From: an uncultured Anaerobutyricum sp.
GTDB lineage: Bacteria; Bacillota; Clostridia; Lachnospirales; Lachnospiraceae
DNA length: 64,000 nt
Reading direction: 5' to 3'
Assembly (NCBI RefSeq): GCF_934307085.1
Contig: NZ_CAKRCF010000010.1
Coordinates: 1 to 64,000 of the forward strand
Shown piece after piece: positions 18,777 through 27,468 of the stretch. Position 1 is the stretch's first letter. Each line of letters opens with the position of its first letter. The notes under the pieces were generated by a model, which worked only from the letters and a program-made list of their open reading frames with translations, had not been told where the DNA came from and made no database searches. Position numbers and translations under genes: made by a program.

Positions 18777-19844
18777 ATGAAGAAAAACGTATTTTTCATT
18801 GGAAAAAAACAATTAAAAGTTCCAATCGTGCAGGGGGGGATGGGTGTTGGTATCAGCCTTGGCAGGCTTGCTGGAACGGTTGCAAAAGAAGGTGGTGTCG
18901 GAACAATTTCCGCTGCACAGATTGGTTTTAAAGAGCCAGATTTTTATAAGAATCCTATCGAAGCGAATAAACGTGCCATTCATAAAGAAATGCAGAAAGC
19001 AAGAAAGATTTCACCAGATGGAGTTGTCGGTTTTAATCTTATGGTAGCTATGAATGATTACGAAACTTATGTCCGTGAAGTAATAGCAGCAGGAGCCGAC
19101 TTTATCGTATCGGGAGCAGGACTTCCCGTAGATTTACCTGCGTATACAGCAGACAGTGATATTGCAATCGCACCAATTGTATCCACACAGAAATCCGCGC
19201 ATGTTATTTTAAAATTCTGGGATAAAAAATATAAAAGAACTGCCGATTTTATTGTAATAGAAGGTCCGATGGCTGGAGGACATCTTGGTTTTCACAAAGA
19301 ACAGCTAGAACAATTTACTTCAGATATTTATGGAGAAGAAGTAAAGAAAATTATTACTGTAGTACAAAAGTATGAAGAAAAATACGAGAAGAAAATACCT
19401 GTTATTTTAGCAGGTGGCATTTATGATCATGCCGATTATGAGAGGGCATTTTCTCTTGGTGCAGACGGAGTTCAGATAGCGACCCGTTTTGTGACAACGG
19501 AAGAATGCGATGCAGATGAACACTATAAACAAACCTATATTCAAGCAAGTAAAGAAGATATCATTATCGTGAAAAGTCCCGTAGGGATGCCGGGAAGAGC
19601 AATAAGAAATCAATTTTTAGATAAAGTAAAATCAGAAGGCAGAATACCGCCGACAAAGTGTCTGCGTTGCATTCATACCTGTGACCCGGCAAAAACACCG
19701 TACTGTATTACCGAAGCACTCATTCATGCGGCAAAAGGAGAGGTAGAAAATGCTCTTTTATTCTGTGGAGGACGTGCTTATGAGTCAAAAACAATCGAAA
19801 CAGTAAAAAAAGTAATTGATTATTTCTGTAGTTCTTGTATATAA
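18777..19844 (+). CDS. FabK-like / nitronate monooxygenase-family flavoprotein
   Basis: This 355-residue FMN TIM-barrel protein belongs to the same superfamily as FabK but is clearly a different branch. It has VPIVQGGMGVGISLG at the start, an EGPMAGGHLGFH active-site segment near residue 161, an AGGIYDHADYERAFSLGADG phosphate-binding region, and a C-terminal cysteine cluster (CLRCIHTCDPAKTPYC) absent from the cluster's FabK. It lies between accDA and the FabT-like gene and could be a second enoyl reductase, a nitronate-detoxifying enzyme, or an enzyme acting on unsaturated acyl chains. Confidence 0.8.
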   Translation: MKKNVFFIGKKQLKVPIVQGGMGVGISLGRLAGTVAKEGGVGTISAAQIGFKEPDFYKNPIEANKRAIHKEMQKARKISPDGVVGFNLMVAMNDYETYVREVIAAGADFIVSGAGLPVDLPAYTADSDIAIAPIVSTQKSAHVILKFWDKKYKRTADFIVIEGPMAGGHLGFHKEQLEQFTSDIYGEEVKKIITVVQKYEEKYEKKIPVILAGGIYDHADYERAFSLGADGVQIATRFVTTEECDADEHYKQTYIQASKEDIIIVKSPVGMPGRAIRNQFLDKVKSEGRIPPTKCLRCIHTCDPAKTPYCITEALIHAAKGEVENALLFCGGRAYESKTIETVKKVIDYFCSSCI

Positions 19845-20022
19845 TGATAATATTAGGTGTAATGCACAGTATTTGATGATACGCTACACGAAAAGATTTA
19901 GAGGTTTTTTATAGTAATATGAAGAGCTTTTAAGCTTGAAACAAGAGATAACATTATAGTGGTAGTTTATCATGATGTTAATAAAGAAAAGATACGGTAT
20001 TAGATAAGGTGAGAATATAGGA

Positions 20023-20487
20023 ATGAACGATGTAAGAGAAACGATAAACACAATGTTAGTAAAGACTTTCCACGAGATTTTAGAGCTGGAAGAAAAAGCA
20101 ATTATCACAGATGAATTTTCCGATATCAGTAACAATGATATGCATATTATTGAAGCAATCGGGCTTGGAGAGGGAGCACGCATGAGTGTGGTAGCAAGAA
20201 GGCTGAATATTACTGTAGGCTCTCTCACAACCTCCATGAACAGTCTTGTGAATAAGGGATATGTAGCAAGAGCCAGAAGTGAGAAGGACAGACGTGTTGT
20301 CAATGTTTATCTCCTTGAAAAAGGAATTGCTGCTTATAAACACCATGAAGAATTTCATGAGAAGATGTTAGATGCTATCATGGAAACATTAAGTCAGGAG
20401 GAGCTTGTTGTCTGGGCAAAGTCATGTGATCGTTTGACGCAGTTTTTAAAATCTTACGACAAAAGCCACATTAAAAAGGCAAAATAG
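20023..20487 (+). CDS. MarR-family regulator, FabT-like
   Basis: This 154-residue winged-helix protein has its recognition helix around SVVARRLNITVGSLTTSMNSLV (about 61-82) and the wing SEKDRRVVNVYL. FabT, the MarR repressor of streptococcal fab genes, binds DNA with acyl-ACP as co-repressor. In streptococci fabT usually lies at the head of the cluster, whereas here it is at the tail. Position and similarity make it the likely regulator of 8478-19844, but this is inference. An intrinsic terminator follows at once. Confidence 0.8.
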   Translation: MNDVRETINTMLVKTFHEILELEEKAIITDEFSDISNNDMHIIEAIGLGEGARMSVVARRLNITVGSLTTSMNSLVNKGYVARARSEKDRRVVNVYLLEKGIAAYKHHEEFHEKMLDAIMETLSQEELVVWAKSCDRLTQFLKSYDKSHIKKAK

Positions 20488-20517
20488 AACAAAAAGTGAA
20501 AAAAGAAGAATAAATCG

Positions 20518-20558
20518 ATGCCTGTTTGCATAAAATTATAATGCAGACAGGTATTTTT
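20518..20558 (+). terminator. Intrinsic terminator after fabT-like gene
   Basis: A 14-bp stem (20518-20531 with 20541-20554, two G-U pairs) is followed by a T-run. It closes the fatty-acid cluster. Confidence 0.8.
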
Positions 20559-20727
20559 TGCGTTTTAAGATAATAAGTATCTAAAAATGATACAAAAATA
20601 TAGAAAAACATGAATGTAAAAAATAAATGTTAAAAAATTTAAAAAAATTGTTTATTTTTATTTTATTATAGTGTATAATATGTAAAAAAGATGGTGACAA
20701 AATAAAGAAGAGGGGAGGAGGGGATGA

Positions 20728-21873
20728 ATGATATCATTATATTCGTTAATATGGACATTTTTAATTAGTTGTCCCATGAGCTTCCTTATATTTATTTTGA
20801 GAAGAAGATCAGATTATCTGACAAGGTATGGAGTGGCCTTTATTTTAATCCTTTATATATTTTGTACAGTGAGAATGTTAGTTCCAGTGGAGTTCCCACA
20901 GTATCAAAAGGTTCTGCGAGATCCGTATTTGTTTTCTTATATTATGAAGATATATGCGGATTTAGGTCCTGAGAGAAGGATGATTGTTCTATATAGCATA
21001 CTGGGAATATGGTTAACTGGAATAATAGTGGCTTTTATTTATAATTTGAGAAAGTGGAACAGAGTAATATTTGCTGTAAAAGAACAGGGTTTTGTAGATG
21101 ATGGAAGAGCAGTGAAAATCTTGAAAACAATTGATTCGGATTGCAAAATAGAGATTCAATATAGTTTTGCTATTACAGAACCATTTATTCGAGGCTTAAT
21201 TCATCCAACAATTTATTTTCCAGACAAGGAATGTAGTGATAGAGAGTTAGAATTTATATTGATGCATGAATATCTTCATTGGACAAGGAAAGATTTGTGG
21301 AAAAAGCTTTTTCTTAATGTAATTAATATTATTTTTTGGTGGAATCCATTAGCCTACCTGCTATGCAGTGATTTGAGTCAGATTATCGAATTAAACTGTG
21401 ATAATGCTATGTCCCAAAGATATAGTGAGTTGGAACTTTTAGATTATTTAGATACATTGACTTATATGGCAGGAGGTAAGAGAAAAAAGTCGGATGTAGC
21501 GTCAGGTGATGCTTTAGGATTTATAAGGAAGATGGAGAGGAAAGCTCTAAGACAGAGATTTCAATATGTTATGTTTAAAAAGGAGAATAAGAAGCAGCAG
21601 AGAAAGGCTAATATATTTATTTTCTGTTTTAGTCTCCTTTGGATGATTAGTTCTTATTATTTTATTTTGCAGCCAGATTATAGAAATCCTGATACAGAAA
21701 GGGTTCAGGAGAATATGCCATTTGTTTCTGATGATACCAATTCTTATTTGGAAGAATTAGAAGATGGTTCTTATTTATTTCATTATTCCGGATTTACAGA
21801 TAAAGTCTCAAAAGAGGATGTAGATAGGGGAATATATGAGATTTATCCGATTGTAAAATACAAAGACAGATAA
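20728..21873 (+). CDS. BlaR1/MecR1-like M56 membrane metallopeptidase
   Basis: This 381-residue protein is an M56 family zinc peptidase. Predicted membrane segments lie at about 1-23, 35-53, 85-110 and 290-310. The HExxH zinc motif appears as LMHEYLHW near residue 180 and is followed by the LNCDNAMSQRY segment. Family members sense an external signal and cleave or trigger cleavage of a BlaI/MecI repressor. The C-terminus is only about 70 residues outside the last membrane segment and has no penicillin-binding sensor domain. The signal is therefore probably not a beta-lactam. A BlaI-like gene follows 100 bp later. Confidence 0.85.
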   Translation: MISLYSLIWTFLISCPMSFLIFILRRRSDYLTRYGVAFILILYIFCTVRMLVPVEFPQYQKVLRDPYLFSYIMKIYADLGPERRMIVLYSILGIWLTGIIVAFIYNLRKWNRVIFAVKEQGFVDDGRAVKILKTIDSDCKIEIQYSFAITEPFIRGLIHPTIYFPDKECSDRELEFILMHEYLHWTRKDLWKKLFLNVINIIFWWNPLAYLLCSDLSQIIELNCDNAMSQRYSELELLDYLDTLTYMAGGKRKKSDVASGDALGFIRKMERKALRQRFQYVMFKKENKKQQRKANIFIFCFSLLWMISSYYFILQPDYRNPDTERVQENMPFVSDDTNSYLEELEDGSYLFHYSGFTDKVSKEDVDRGIYEIYPIVKYKDR

Positions 21874-21973
21874 TACATAGTTCTTTAGGGATTAAAAGGG
21901 TAATTGTTGAATTTTTATGTGTTTTAGTATATGATATATTCAGTACTTAATTAATAAAAAAGAGGGTTATATC

Positions 21974-22390
21974 ATGAAGAGAAAAATTCCGAGAATTACT
22001 AACAGTGAAAAACAAATATTAGAAGTATTATGGGATGAGGGACAACCACTCACATCCTCTGAGATTGTTGAAGTTTCCAATGATAGAACATGGAAAGCGA
22101 GTTCAGTTCATTTATTATTAAATTCTCTTTTGAATAAAGAAATGGTAGAAGTGGGAGGATTTAAGAAGACAACAAAGAATTATGCAAGAACTTTCCAGCC
22201 AGTGATGTCAAGAGAGGAATATTCTATTCTTCAGCTTCGACAGGAACAGAAGAATACGTCTCGTACATTATCCAAATTTGTTACCGCTCTTTTAGGTGAT
22301 GAAGAAAGCGATACTGTATTACAGGAATTGTCAGCTATGGTTGACGAAAGAAGAAATGCACTAATGAAAAAGGAAACAGAGAAGAAATAA
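21974..22390 (+). CDS. BlaI/MecI/CopY-family repressor
   Basis: This 138-residue winged-helix repressor has the family pattern: ITNSEKQILEVLWDEGQPLT at the start, the recognition region around ASSVHLLLNSLLNKEMV, and a dimerising helical C-terminus from about residue 85. BlaI proteins repress their own operon and the target gene until cut by the partner M56 protease. The gene order here is protease, then repressor, then a small secreted peptide. The peptide gene is the most obvious candidate target. Confidence 0.85.
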   Translation: MKRKIPRITNSEKQILEVLWDEGQPLTSSEIVEVSNDRTWKASSVHLLLNSLLNKEMVEVGGFKKTTKNYARTFQPVMSREEYSILQLRQEQKNTSRTLSKFVTALLGDEESDTVLQELSAMVDERRNALMKKETEKK

Positions 22391-22488
22391 CAGCTTTTGC
22401 TTTGATTTTTCTATTTCTCTCTGCTGATAAGTTGCTTATGAATATGGTAGTAACCCTATTATAAAGTTTACATAAAGGAGAGAGAAGA

Positions 22489-22743
22489 ATGAAGAAAGCA
22501 AAGTGGAGAAAGTTTGTAACTGCAGGAGCGATTGTATTAAGCCTTGGTATGGCAGTACCTTTTACAAATATTCAAGCAGAAGAATGTCCTGTAGAAGTGG
22601 CTTCTGAAGGAGATATCAGTACATGTGCGGATGAATATATCATGTACTATCGCATTTATAAAGGAAGAAGACAGAAACGTCTCTGGAATAGAACACAGGG
22701 CGAGTGGGCAGATAAAAAGTGGACTGACCTTGGTCCAGCATAG
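22489..22743 (+). CDS. Small secreted peptide beside M56/BlaI pair
   Basis: This 84-residue protein has a classical signal peptide: KKAKWRK, a hydrophobic core to about residue 26, and a likely cut after IQA at 30. The mature part of about 54 residues has two cysteines (CPVEVASEGDISTC) and a basic aromatic tail with the pattern YYRIYKGRRQKRLWN..GEWADKKW. I do not recognise a named family; the tail resembles short Tyr/Trp-rich modules seen in small secreted clostridial proteins. It may be a signal, a bacteriocin-like peptide or a wall-binding product. It has its own GGAGAG site, and a strong terminator follows. Confidence 0.7.
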   Translation: MKKAKWRKFVTAGAIVLSLGMAVPFTNIQAEECPVEVASEGDISTCADEYIMYYRIYKGRRQKRLWNRTQGEWADKKWTDLGPA

Positions 22744-22790
22744 AATATGTAATAATAAATTTTAGTCATTAAAAATAATAGGGATTATTA

Positions 22791-22822
22791 CCCGGCTGTG
22801 GTTAAACACAGCCGGGCTTTTT
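22791..22822 (+). terminator. Intrinsic terminator
   Basis: A perfect 10-bp GC-rich stem (22791-22800 with 22807-22816), six-base loop and T-run end the M56/BlaI/peptide unit. Confidence 0.92.
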
Positions 22823-22952
22823 ATAGTATTAATAATATTTAAATATGTTGATTACAAAGAGAAGAGACATTGTAATAAATAGAGCCCTATAAATTTTCAC
22901 GTTCTGTTTTTCGGTGAATATACTGTTGTAGAATAAAACAGGAGTATTAGCC

Positions 22953-23945
22953 ATGCGAAGATATCTCATAATATTAATGATGCCATGTTTTGTAATGCTG
23001 TTTGGTATTTGCTGTCTGGCAGGATGTGAGGGAAGCCGCCATCATTTGAAAAAAGTACGTTTGAATGAAGTGGCACATTCTATTTTTTATGCCCCTCAGT
23101 ATGTAGCTATTGAAAAAGGATATTTTGAAAAAGAGGGGATTAAACTGGAACTTACCACTGGATTTGGTGCAGATAAGACAGCAACGGCAGTAATCAGTGG
23201 AGATGCAGATATTGCATTTATGGGGCCGGAAGCGACAATTTATCAGTTTAATCAAGGAAATGCGGACTACTTGATAAATTTTGCCCAACTAACACAGAGA
23301 GCAGGCAATTTTGTTGTGAGTCGTGAAAAGGAAGACAGTTTTAAGTGGGGAGATTTAAAAGGGAAAAAAGTCATTGGCGGAAGACCAGGTGGTATGCCAG
23401 AAATGGTATTTGAATATGTATTGAAAAAACATGGAATGAATCCACAAAAAGATATTAATCTTGTACAAAATATTGACTTTGCCAATACGTCGGGGGCATT
23501 TGTTGCTGGCGAGGCAGACTACACGGTAGAATTTGAGCCAGCGGCAACTTTAATTGAAGAACAGGGAGCAGGTTATGTTGTTGCTTCTGTCGGAAAAGAG
23601 AGTGGCTATGTCCCTTACACGGCTTATAGTGTGAAGAAAAGTTATTTGGAAACCCATAAAGAATTATTAGAGGCATTTACTCGTGCTATCGAAAAAGGCC
23701 AGAAATATGTTAATACTCATACTCCAAAGCAGATTGCAAAAGTAATTGCACCGCAATTTAAAGACACGGACAGGAAAACACTCGAAAAAATAATAGAACG
23801 TTATGCCGAGCAGGACAGCTACAAGGAAAATACAAAATTTGAAAAAGAAAGCTTTACATTAATTCAGGATATATTAGAAGAAGCGGGAGAACTCGAAAAA
23901 CGTGTAGACTATGAGACTTTAGTAACCACAGAGTTTTCAAAATAA
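22953..23945 (+). CDS. Orphan NMT1/SsuA-type substrate-binding lipoprotein
   Basis: This 330-residue protein has a lipoprotein signal (lipobox LAGC, Cys25) and an NMT1/ThiY/SsuA-like periplasmic-binding fold. Motifs include HSIFYAPQYVAIEKGYFEKE, GDADIAFMGPEATIY and GGRPGGMPEMVFEYVL. Such proteins feed ABC importers for sulfonates, thiamine precursors or nitrate, but no permease or ATPase gene is adjacent. Either the partner is elsewhere or the protein senses a ligand. It has a weak ribosome binding site and its own terminator. Confidence 0.82.
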   Translation: MRRYLIILMMPCFVMLFGICCLAGCEGSRHHLKKVRLNEVAHSIFYAPQYVAIEKGYFEKEGIKLELTTGFGADKTATAVISGDADIAFMGPEATIYQFNQGNADYLINFAQLTQRAGNFVVSREKEDSFKWGDLKGKKVIGGRPGGMPEMVFEYVLKKHGMNPQKDINLVQNIDFANTSGAFVAGEADYTVEFEPAATLIEEQGAGYVVASVGKESGYVPYTAYSVKKSYLETHKELLEAFTRAIEKGQKYVNTHTPKQIAKVIAPQFKDTDRKTLEKIIERYAEQDSYKENTKFEKESFTLIQDILEEAGELEKRVDYETLVTTEFSK

Positions 23946-23972
23946 ATTCTGATTTGAGAAGCAAAACAAATG

Positions 23973-24015
23973 AAACCTGAGAATCAAATATGGATGATTT
24001 GCTTCTCAGGTTTTT
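23973..24015. terminator. Hairpin terminator between convergent genes
   Basis: A 17-bp stem with one mismatch pairs 23973-23989 with 23997-24013, followed by a T-run on the + strand. It lies between the lipoprotein gene and the convergent murI. Confidence 0.85.
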
Positions 24016-24139
24016 GTTTTCTGGTAGCTGGAACAAATTTAGAGTTTCATGCTAGAGAACGTTTTGGAAAACTCAGCATAGCTGGCAATTCGAGATAAAT
24101 CCTTTCTTTAGTCTTCAGTGTTAATCTTATCTATGCAAA

Positions 24140-24919
24140 TCAGGAATTCAGCAATTTTTTCGATCTCTGAATTAACGCTGGATCATCGGAACTATTCAAA
24201 AACATGACACTGCCTTTCCTTGTTTTGTCGACCTGTGTCAAATCTGCTACAGTCAATCGACGGAGAAGCTCCTTTGCAGTTCCATAGCCACCATCGAAGA
24301 TAGTAACAGACGGACCAGCAATTTTTTGAATGGTTTCTTTTAAAAATGGATAATGTGTACAGCCTAAAACAATACCAGTAATGTTTTTATCTTTGTATGG
24401 ATCAAGCAGGTTATGGAGAAAACTTTCAAGTGTCTCACCAGATAAAATACCCTGTTCAACAAATTCCATAAGACCTGGACAAGGCAGTGGATAAATGTTT
24501 GCCTGTTTATCGTAAAGACTTTCTAATTTGTGGAACTTTTCTTCTCGTAATGTCATAGGAGTAGCCATGACAACAACTTTTGCGTGTTCAGTAGCGAGCA
24601 CGGCAGGCTTGATAGCGGGTTCTACACCAACTAAGGGTAAGTCTGGATACATATCTCTTAAAATGCGGACAGCAGCACTGGTTGCAGTGTTACATGCAAC
24701 AGCAACAGCTTTTACATGTTTTTCTTTGATAAGATATGTAATATGTTCAATAGTAAGTGCACGCACTTCTTCTAGTGTTTTTGTTCCATAAGGGGCATGT
24801 TTGGAATCTCCATAATAAATAAAATCTTCATTTGGCATCAGTTTTGTCATCTCTCTTAAAACACTGATACCACCCATGCCAGAATCAAATACTGCAATAG
24901 GATCAGATAGTTGGTTCAT
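24140..24919 (-). CDS. murI: Glutamate racemase
   Basis: It converts L- to D-glutamate for peptidoglycan. The 259-residue protein has the FDSGMGGISVLREM start, the first catalytic cysteine in VACNTATS (Cys76) and the second in LGCTHYPFL near residue 186, along with YGDSKHAPYG. Length is normal. It is a single gene on the minus strand with an AGGAGG ribosome binding site. The neighbours are not cell-wall genes. Confidence 0.95.
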   Translation of the reverse strand: MNQLSDPIAVFDSGMGGISVLREMTKLMPNEDFIYYGDSKHAPYGTKTLEEVRALTIEHITYLIKEKHVKAVAVACNTATSAAVRILRDMYPDLPLVGVEPAIKPAVLATEHAKVVVMATPMTLREEKFHKLESLYDKQANIYPLPCPGLMEFVEQGILSGETLESFLHNLLDPYKDKNITGIVLGCTHYPFLKETIQKIAGPSVTIFDGGYGTAKELLRRLTVADLTQVDKTRKGSVMFLNSSDDPALIQRSKKLLNS

Positions 24920-25134
24920 AAAATTATGTTCCTCCTAATTATATTTTCTTAAAATAGTATAGTGTCTTTTGATAGCGAAATCAAGTGAATTATGCATAAA
25001 CAGTAGCTAATTTGAACATTTCCGTTGAAAGGTAGCGAGGGATGTGGTATCATTTAATTCGCTTTAATGAAAATGAATTATATTATAGAATGAAAATGAA
25101 TAAATAAAAGGAACGGACAAGAGTAGAGGAAAGG

Positions 25135-25641
25135 ATGGCGAGTATGGGACAGAAATATTTGGTGGTTAGCGATAATCATGGAAACATGTCAAATCTTGAA
25201 TATGTGATTGAAAGATTTCGTGGAAAGATTGTGGCTCTCATTCATTGCGGAGATATGGAGATTCCACCGGAGATGTTAGAGGAACTGGCAGGCTGTCCGG
25301 TTTATATGGCCGTCGGGAATTGTGATTATAATTTTAGCAGAGATAAAGAAGATATTTTTGAGATGGGAGACCATGTAGCGTTTGTGACACATGGAGATGC
25401 CTATGGTGTAAGTTGGGGAGAAGAAGAACTGATAAGCAGAGCTTTAGAGATGGGGGCAGATGTGGTCTTTTATGGACATACGCATTGTCCGGCATACAGT
25501 TATCATGAAAAGGAAGGTGTAACTGTATTTAATCCAGGAAGTATTGCATTGCCAAGACAGATGACACCGACGGGACCGACATTTTTAGTTGTAGACTTAG
25601 CAGATGACGGAAGTCTGACACCGGAATTATATACGTTATAG
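25135..25641 (+). CDS. YfcE/MJ0936-type metallophosphoesterase
   Basis: This 168-residue cytoplasmic phosphodiesterase has the calcineurin-like metal motifs in order: SDNHGN (12-17), CGDME near 38, GNCDYN near 60, THGD near 82 and GHTH near 111. Family members hydrolyse phosphodiester model substrates in vitro, and the physiological substrate is unsettled. Two in-frame starts three codons apart are possible, and the second (25144) would have better ribosome binding site spacing. It lies 111 bp before the pyridoxal kinase. Confidence 0.88.
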   Translation: MASMGQKYLVVSDNHGNMSNLEYVIERFRGKIVALIHCGDMEIPPEMLEELAGCPVYMAVGNCDYNFSRDKEDIFEMGDHVAFVTHGDAYGVSWGEEELISRALEMGADVVFYGHTHCPAYSYHEKEGVTVFNPGSIALPRQMTPTGPTFLVVDLADDGSLTPELYTL

Positions 25642-25752
25642 AGAATATTTTAGAAGGTGTTGCTACATTTTGGAGGCGGAGAAGTTCGACAGATATTATA
25701 GAAAAAGAAAGTAATAACAAGGAAATAAGAGTTGGAGGTAAATAACGCCAAT

Positions 25753-26574
25753 ATGAAACGACAGAAAAGAGTAGCGGTGATTAATGATGTGACTGGATTT
25801 GGCAGGTGTTCTGCTGCTGTGGCACAGCCAATTATTTCCGCGATGAAGATACAGTGCTGTGTGATGCCAACAGCAATTTTGTCCGTACATACGGGATTTC
25901 CGAACTATTTTTTACAGGATTATACGCCATATCTTGAAACATATATGAATAGCTGGGTGGAGACAGGTATTGAATTTGATGGAATTACGACGGGATTTAT
26001 TGGTTCTAAGGAACAGATAGAACTTGTTATTGAATTTTTTAAACGATTTAAAAAGGAGAATACATTAGCAGTTGTTGATCCGGTTATGGGAGATTATGGT
26101 AAGCTGTATTCTTCTTATACAGATGATATGTGTCAGGAGATGAAGAAGCTTCTTCCGTATGCAGATGTGCTTACTCCGAATCTTACAGAAGCCTGCCGTA
26201 TTCTTGATTTAGACTATCATAAAGTAGATTTGTCTGAAGAAGGGTTAGAGGCTATCTGTGAAGCATTAAGTGATATGGGACCAAACAGAATCGTAATCAC
26301 AGGCTTACAGCAGGGAGATTTGATATTTAACTATATTTTTGAGAAAAATAAAACTTCGGAACTGTTATCAACAAGAAAAATCGGTGGGGATCGTTCAGGA
26401 ACAGGAGATGTATTTTCTTCTATCGTAACAGGAGCATTGATTCAGGGACAGGATTTTAAGACAGCAGTAAAAAGGGCAGTTACATTTCTTGATAAAGCGA
26501 TTGCTTATACAGCACAGATGGAATTGCCATGGAATTACGGAATATGTTTTGAAGAATATTTAGAGGAGATTTAG
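25753..26574 (+). CDS. Pyridoxal/pyridoxamine kinase
   Basis: This ribokinase-superfamily enzyme phosphorylates vitamin B6 vitamers. I start it at the ATG giving MKRQKRVAVINDVTGFGRCS because GGAGG lies upstream of it. The alternative is a TTG 21 bases earlier that overlaps that site. Signature parts are VINDVTGFGRCSAA, VDPVMGDYG near residue 108, TPNLTEA and the C-terminal GGDRSGTGDVFSSI phosphate-binding and base motif. The next gene, a radical SAM protein, starts 2 bp after the stop, so the two are probably co-translated. Confidence 0.88.
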   Translation: MKRQKRVAVINDVTGFGRCSAAVAQPIISAMKIQCCVMPTAILSVHTGFPNYFLQDYTPYLETYMNSWVETGIEFDGITTGFIGSKEQIELVIEFFKRFKKENTLAVVDPVMGDYGKLYSSYTDDMCQEMKKLLPYADVLTPNLTEACRILDLDYHKVDLSEEGLEAICEALSDMGPNRIVITGLQQGDLIFNYIFEKNKTSELLSTRKIGGDRSGTGDVFSSIVTGALIQGQDFKTAVKRAVTFLDKAIAYTAQMELPWNYGICFEEYLEEI

Positions 26575-26576
26575 AG

Positions 26577-27245
26577 ATGATTTTATATACAGTGAAAAAA
26601 GGCGTTTACTATAATTTAGAAGATTTTAAAGAAGATTTATCCGATCTTGGAGAGAACGGATTTCCAAATAAGATTTACATTAATATGACAAACAGATGCT
26701 CCTGTTCCTGCACATTTTGTTTAAGAAGTTTAAAAGAATTTAATGAGCATAATAGTTTGTGGCTTAAGGAAGAACCTTCTGTGGAACTGGTAAAAGAATT
26801 ATTTTCTAAGTATGACTGGTCTAAAGTAGCAGAGATTATTTTCTGTGGATTTGGTGAACCTACAATGCGTTTTGACGATGTAGTAGAGGTAGGAAAGTGG
26901 TTAAAGAGCGTTCATCCTGATATTCCTCTGCGCATTAATACGAATGGTTTGTCTGATTTAGTATTTGGGGAGCCGACAGCAAGTCGTCTTGCAGGAATTT
27001 TTGATACGGTTTCTATCAGTTTAAATTCTTCCACCGCTCAGAAGTATCTTGATGTGACAAGAAACCGTTTTGGACTTGCTTCTTATGATGCAATGCTTAG
27101 TTTTGCAAAAGCTTGTCAGCGTTATGTACCAAATGTAGTAATGACAGTTGTTGATATTATTGGCGAAGAAGAAGTTGCAGCTTGTCAGAAAGTTTGTGAT
27201 ACACACGGATTAAATCTTCGTGTACGTCCTTATGAAGCGAATTAA
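26577..27245 (+). CDS. Radical SAM protein, TatD-associated type
   Basis: This 222-residue protein has the radical SAM iron-sulfur motif C-x3-C-x2-C (Cys41, Cys45, Cys48 in NRCSCSCTFCLR) and a CGFGEPTMRFDDV glycine motif near residue 96. Length and the ILYTVKKGVYYNL start match the small radical SAM family known for its link to TatD nucleases. No TatD gene is adjacent in this window. It is tightly coupled to the pyridoxal kinase. Its reaction is unknown. Confidence 0.78.
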   Translation: MILYTVKKGVYYNLEDFKEDLSDLGENGFPNKIYINMTNRCSCSCTFCLRSLKEFNEHNSLWLKEEPSVELVKELFSKYDWSKVAEIIFCGFGEPTMRFDDVVEVGKWLKSVHPDIPLRINTNGLSDLVFGEPTASRLAGIFDTVSISLNSSTAQKYLDVTRNRFGLASYDAMLSFAKACQRYVPNVVMTVVDIIGEEEVAACQKVCDTHGLNLRVRPYEAN

Positions 27246-27440
27246 TATAGTTCATTTATGAAAACTTTTTTGAGACAGTAGTACATTAAGTGCTGTTATA
27301 ATTGAGTAATATAATCCATTTATAAAACTATATGTATATTTTAAGGATTTTGCAGATGATACAGAATTGAATTTGAAAAATTCCTGTATACATTTTATAT
27401 GTATGAAATGTTTTGCATATTTTCTTTGAAAATAGCAGAG

Positions 27441-27468
27441 AATACCTCCGGTAAGGAGGTATTTTTTT
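27441..27468 (+). promoter_or_regulatory. Terminator-like hairpin that encloses the ldh ribosome binding site
   Basis: A perfect 9-bp stem (AATACCTCC at 27441-27449, GGAGGTATT at 27455-27463) closes on a 5-base loop and runs into seven T's, ending at the ATG. Wobble pairs can extend the stem. The right arm is the AAGGAGG ribosome binding site, so folding would both hide it and resemble an intrinsic terminator. Confidence 0.75.

Noticed and set aside
25732..25752. TTG start for the pyridoxal kinase
   Set aside because: The GGAGG site lies after this codon, so only the ATG at 25753 can use it.
27441..27468. Known riboswitch before ldh
   Set aside because: I see no conserved aptamer core in 27246-27440; only the hairpin itself is supported.
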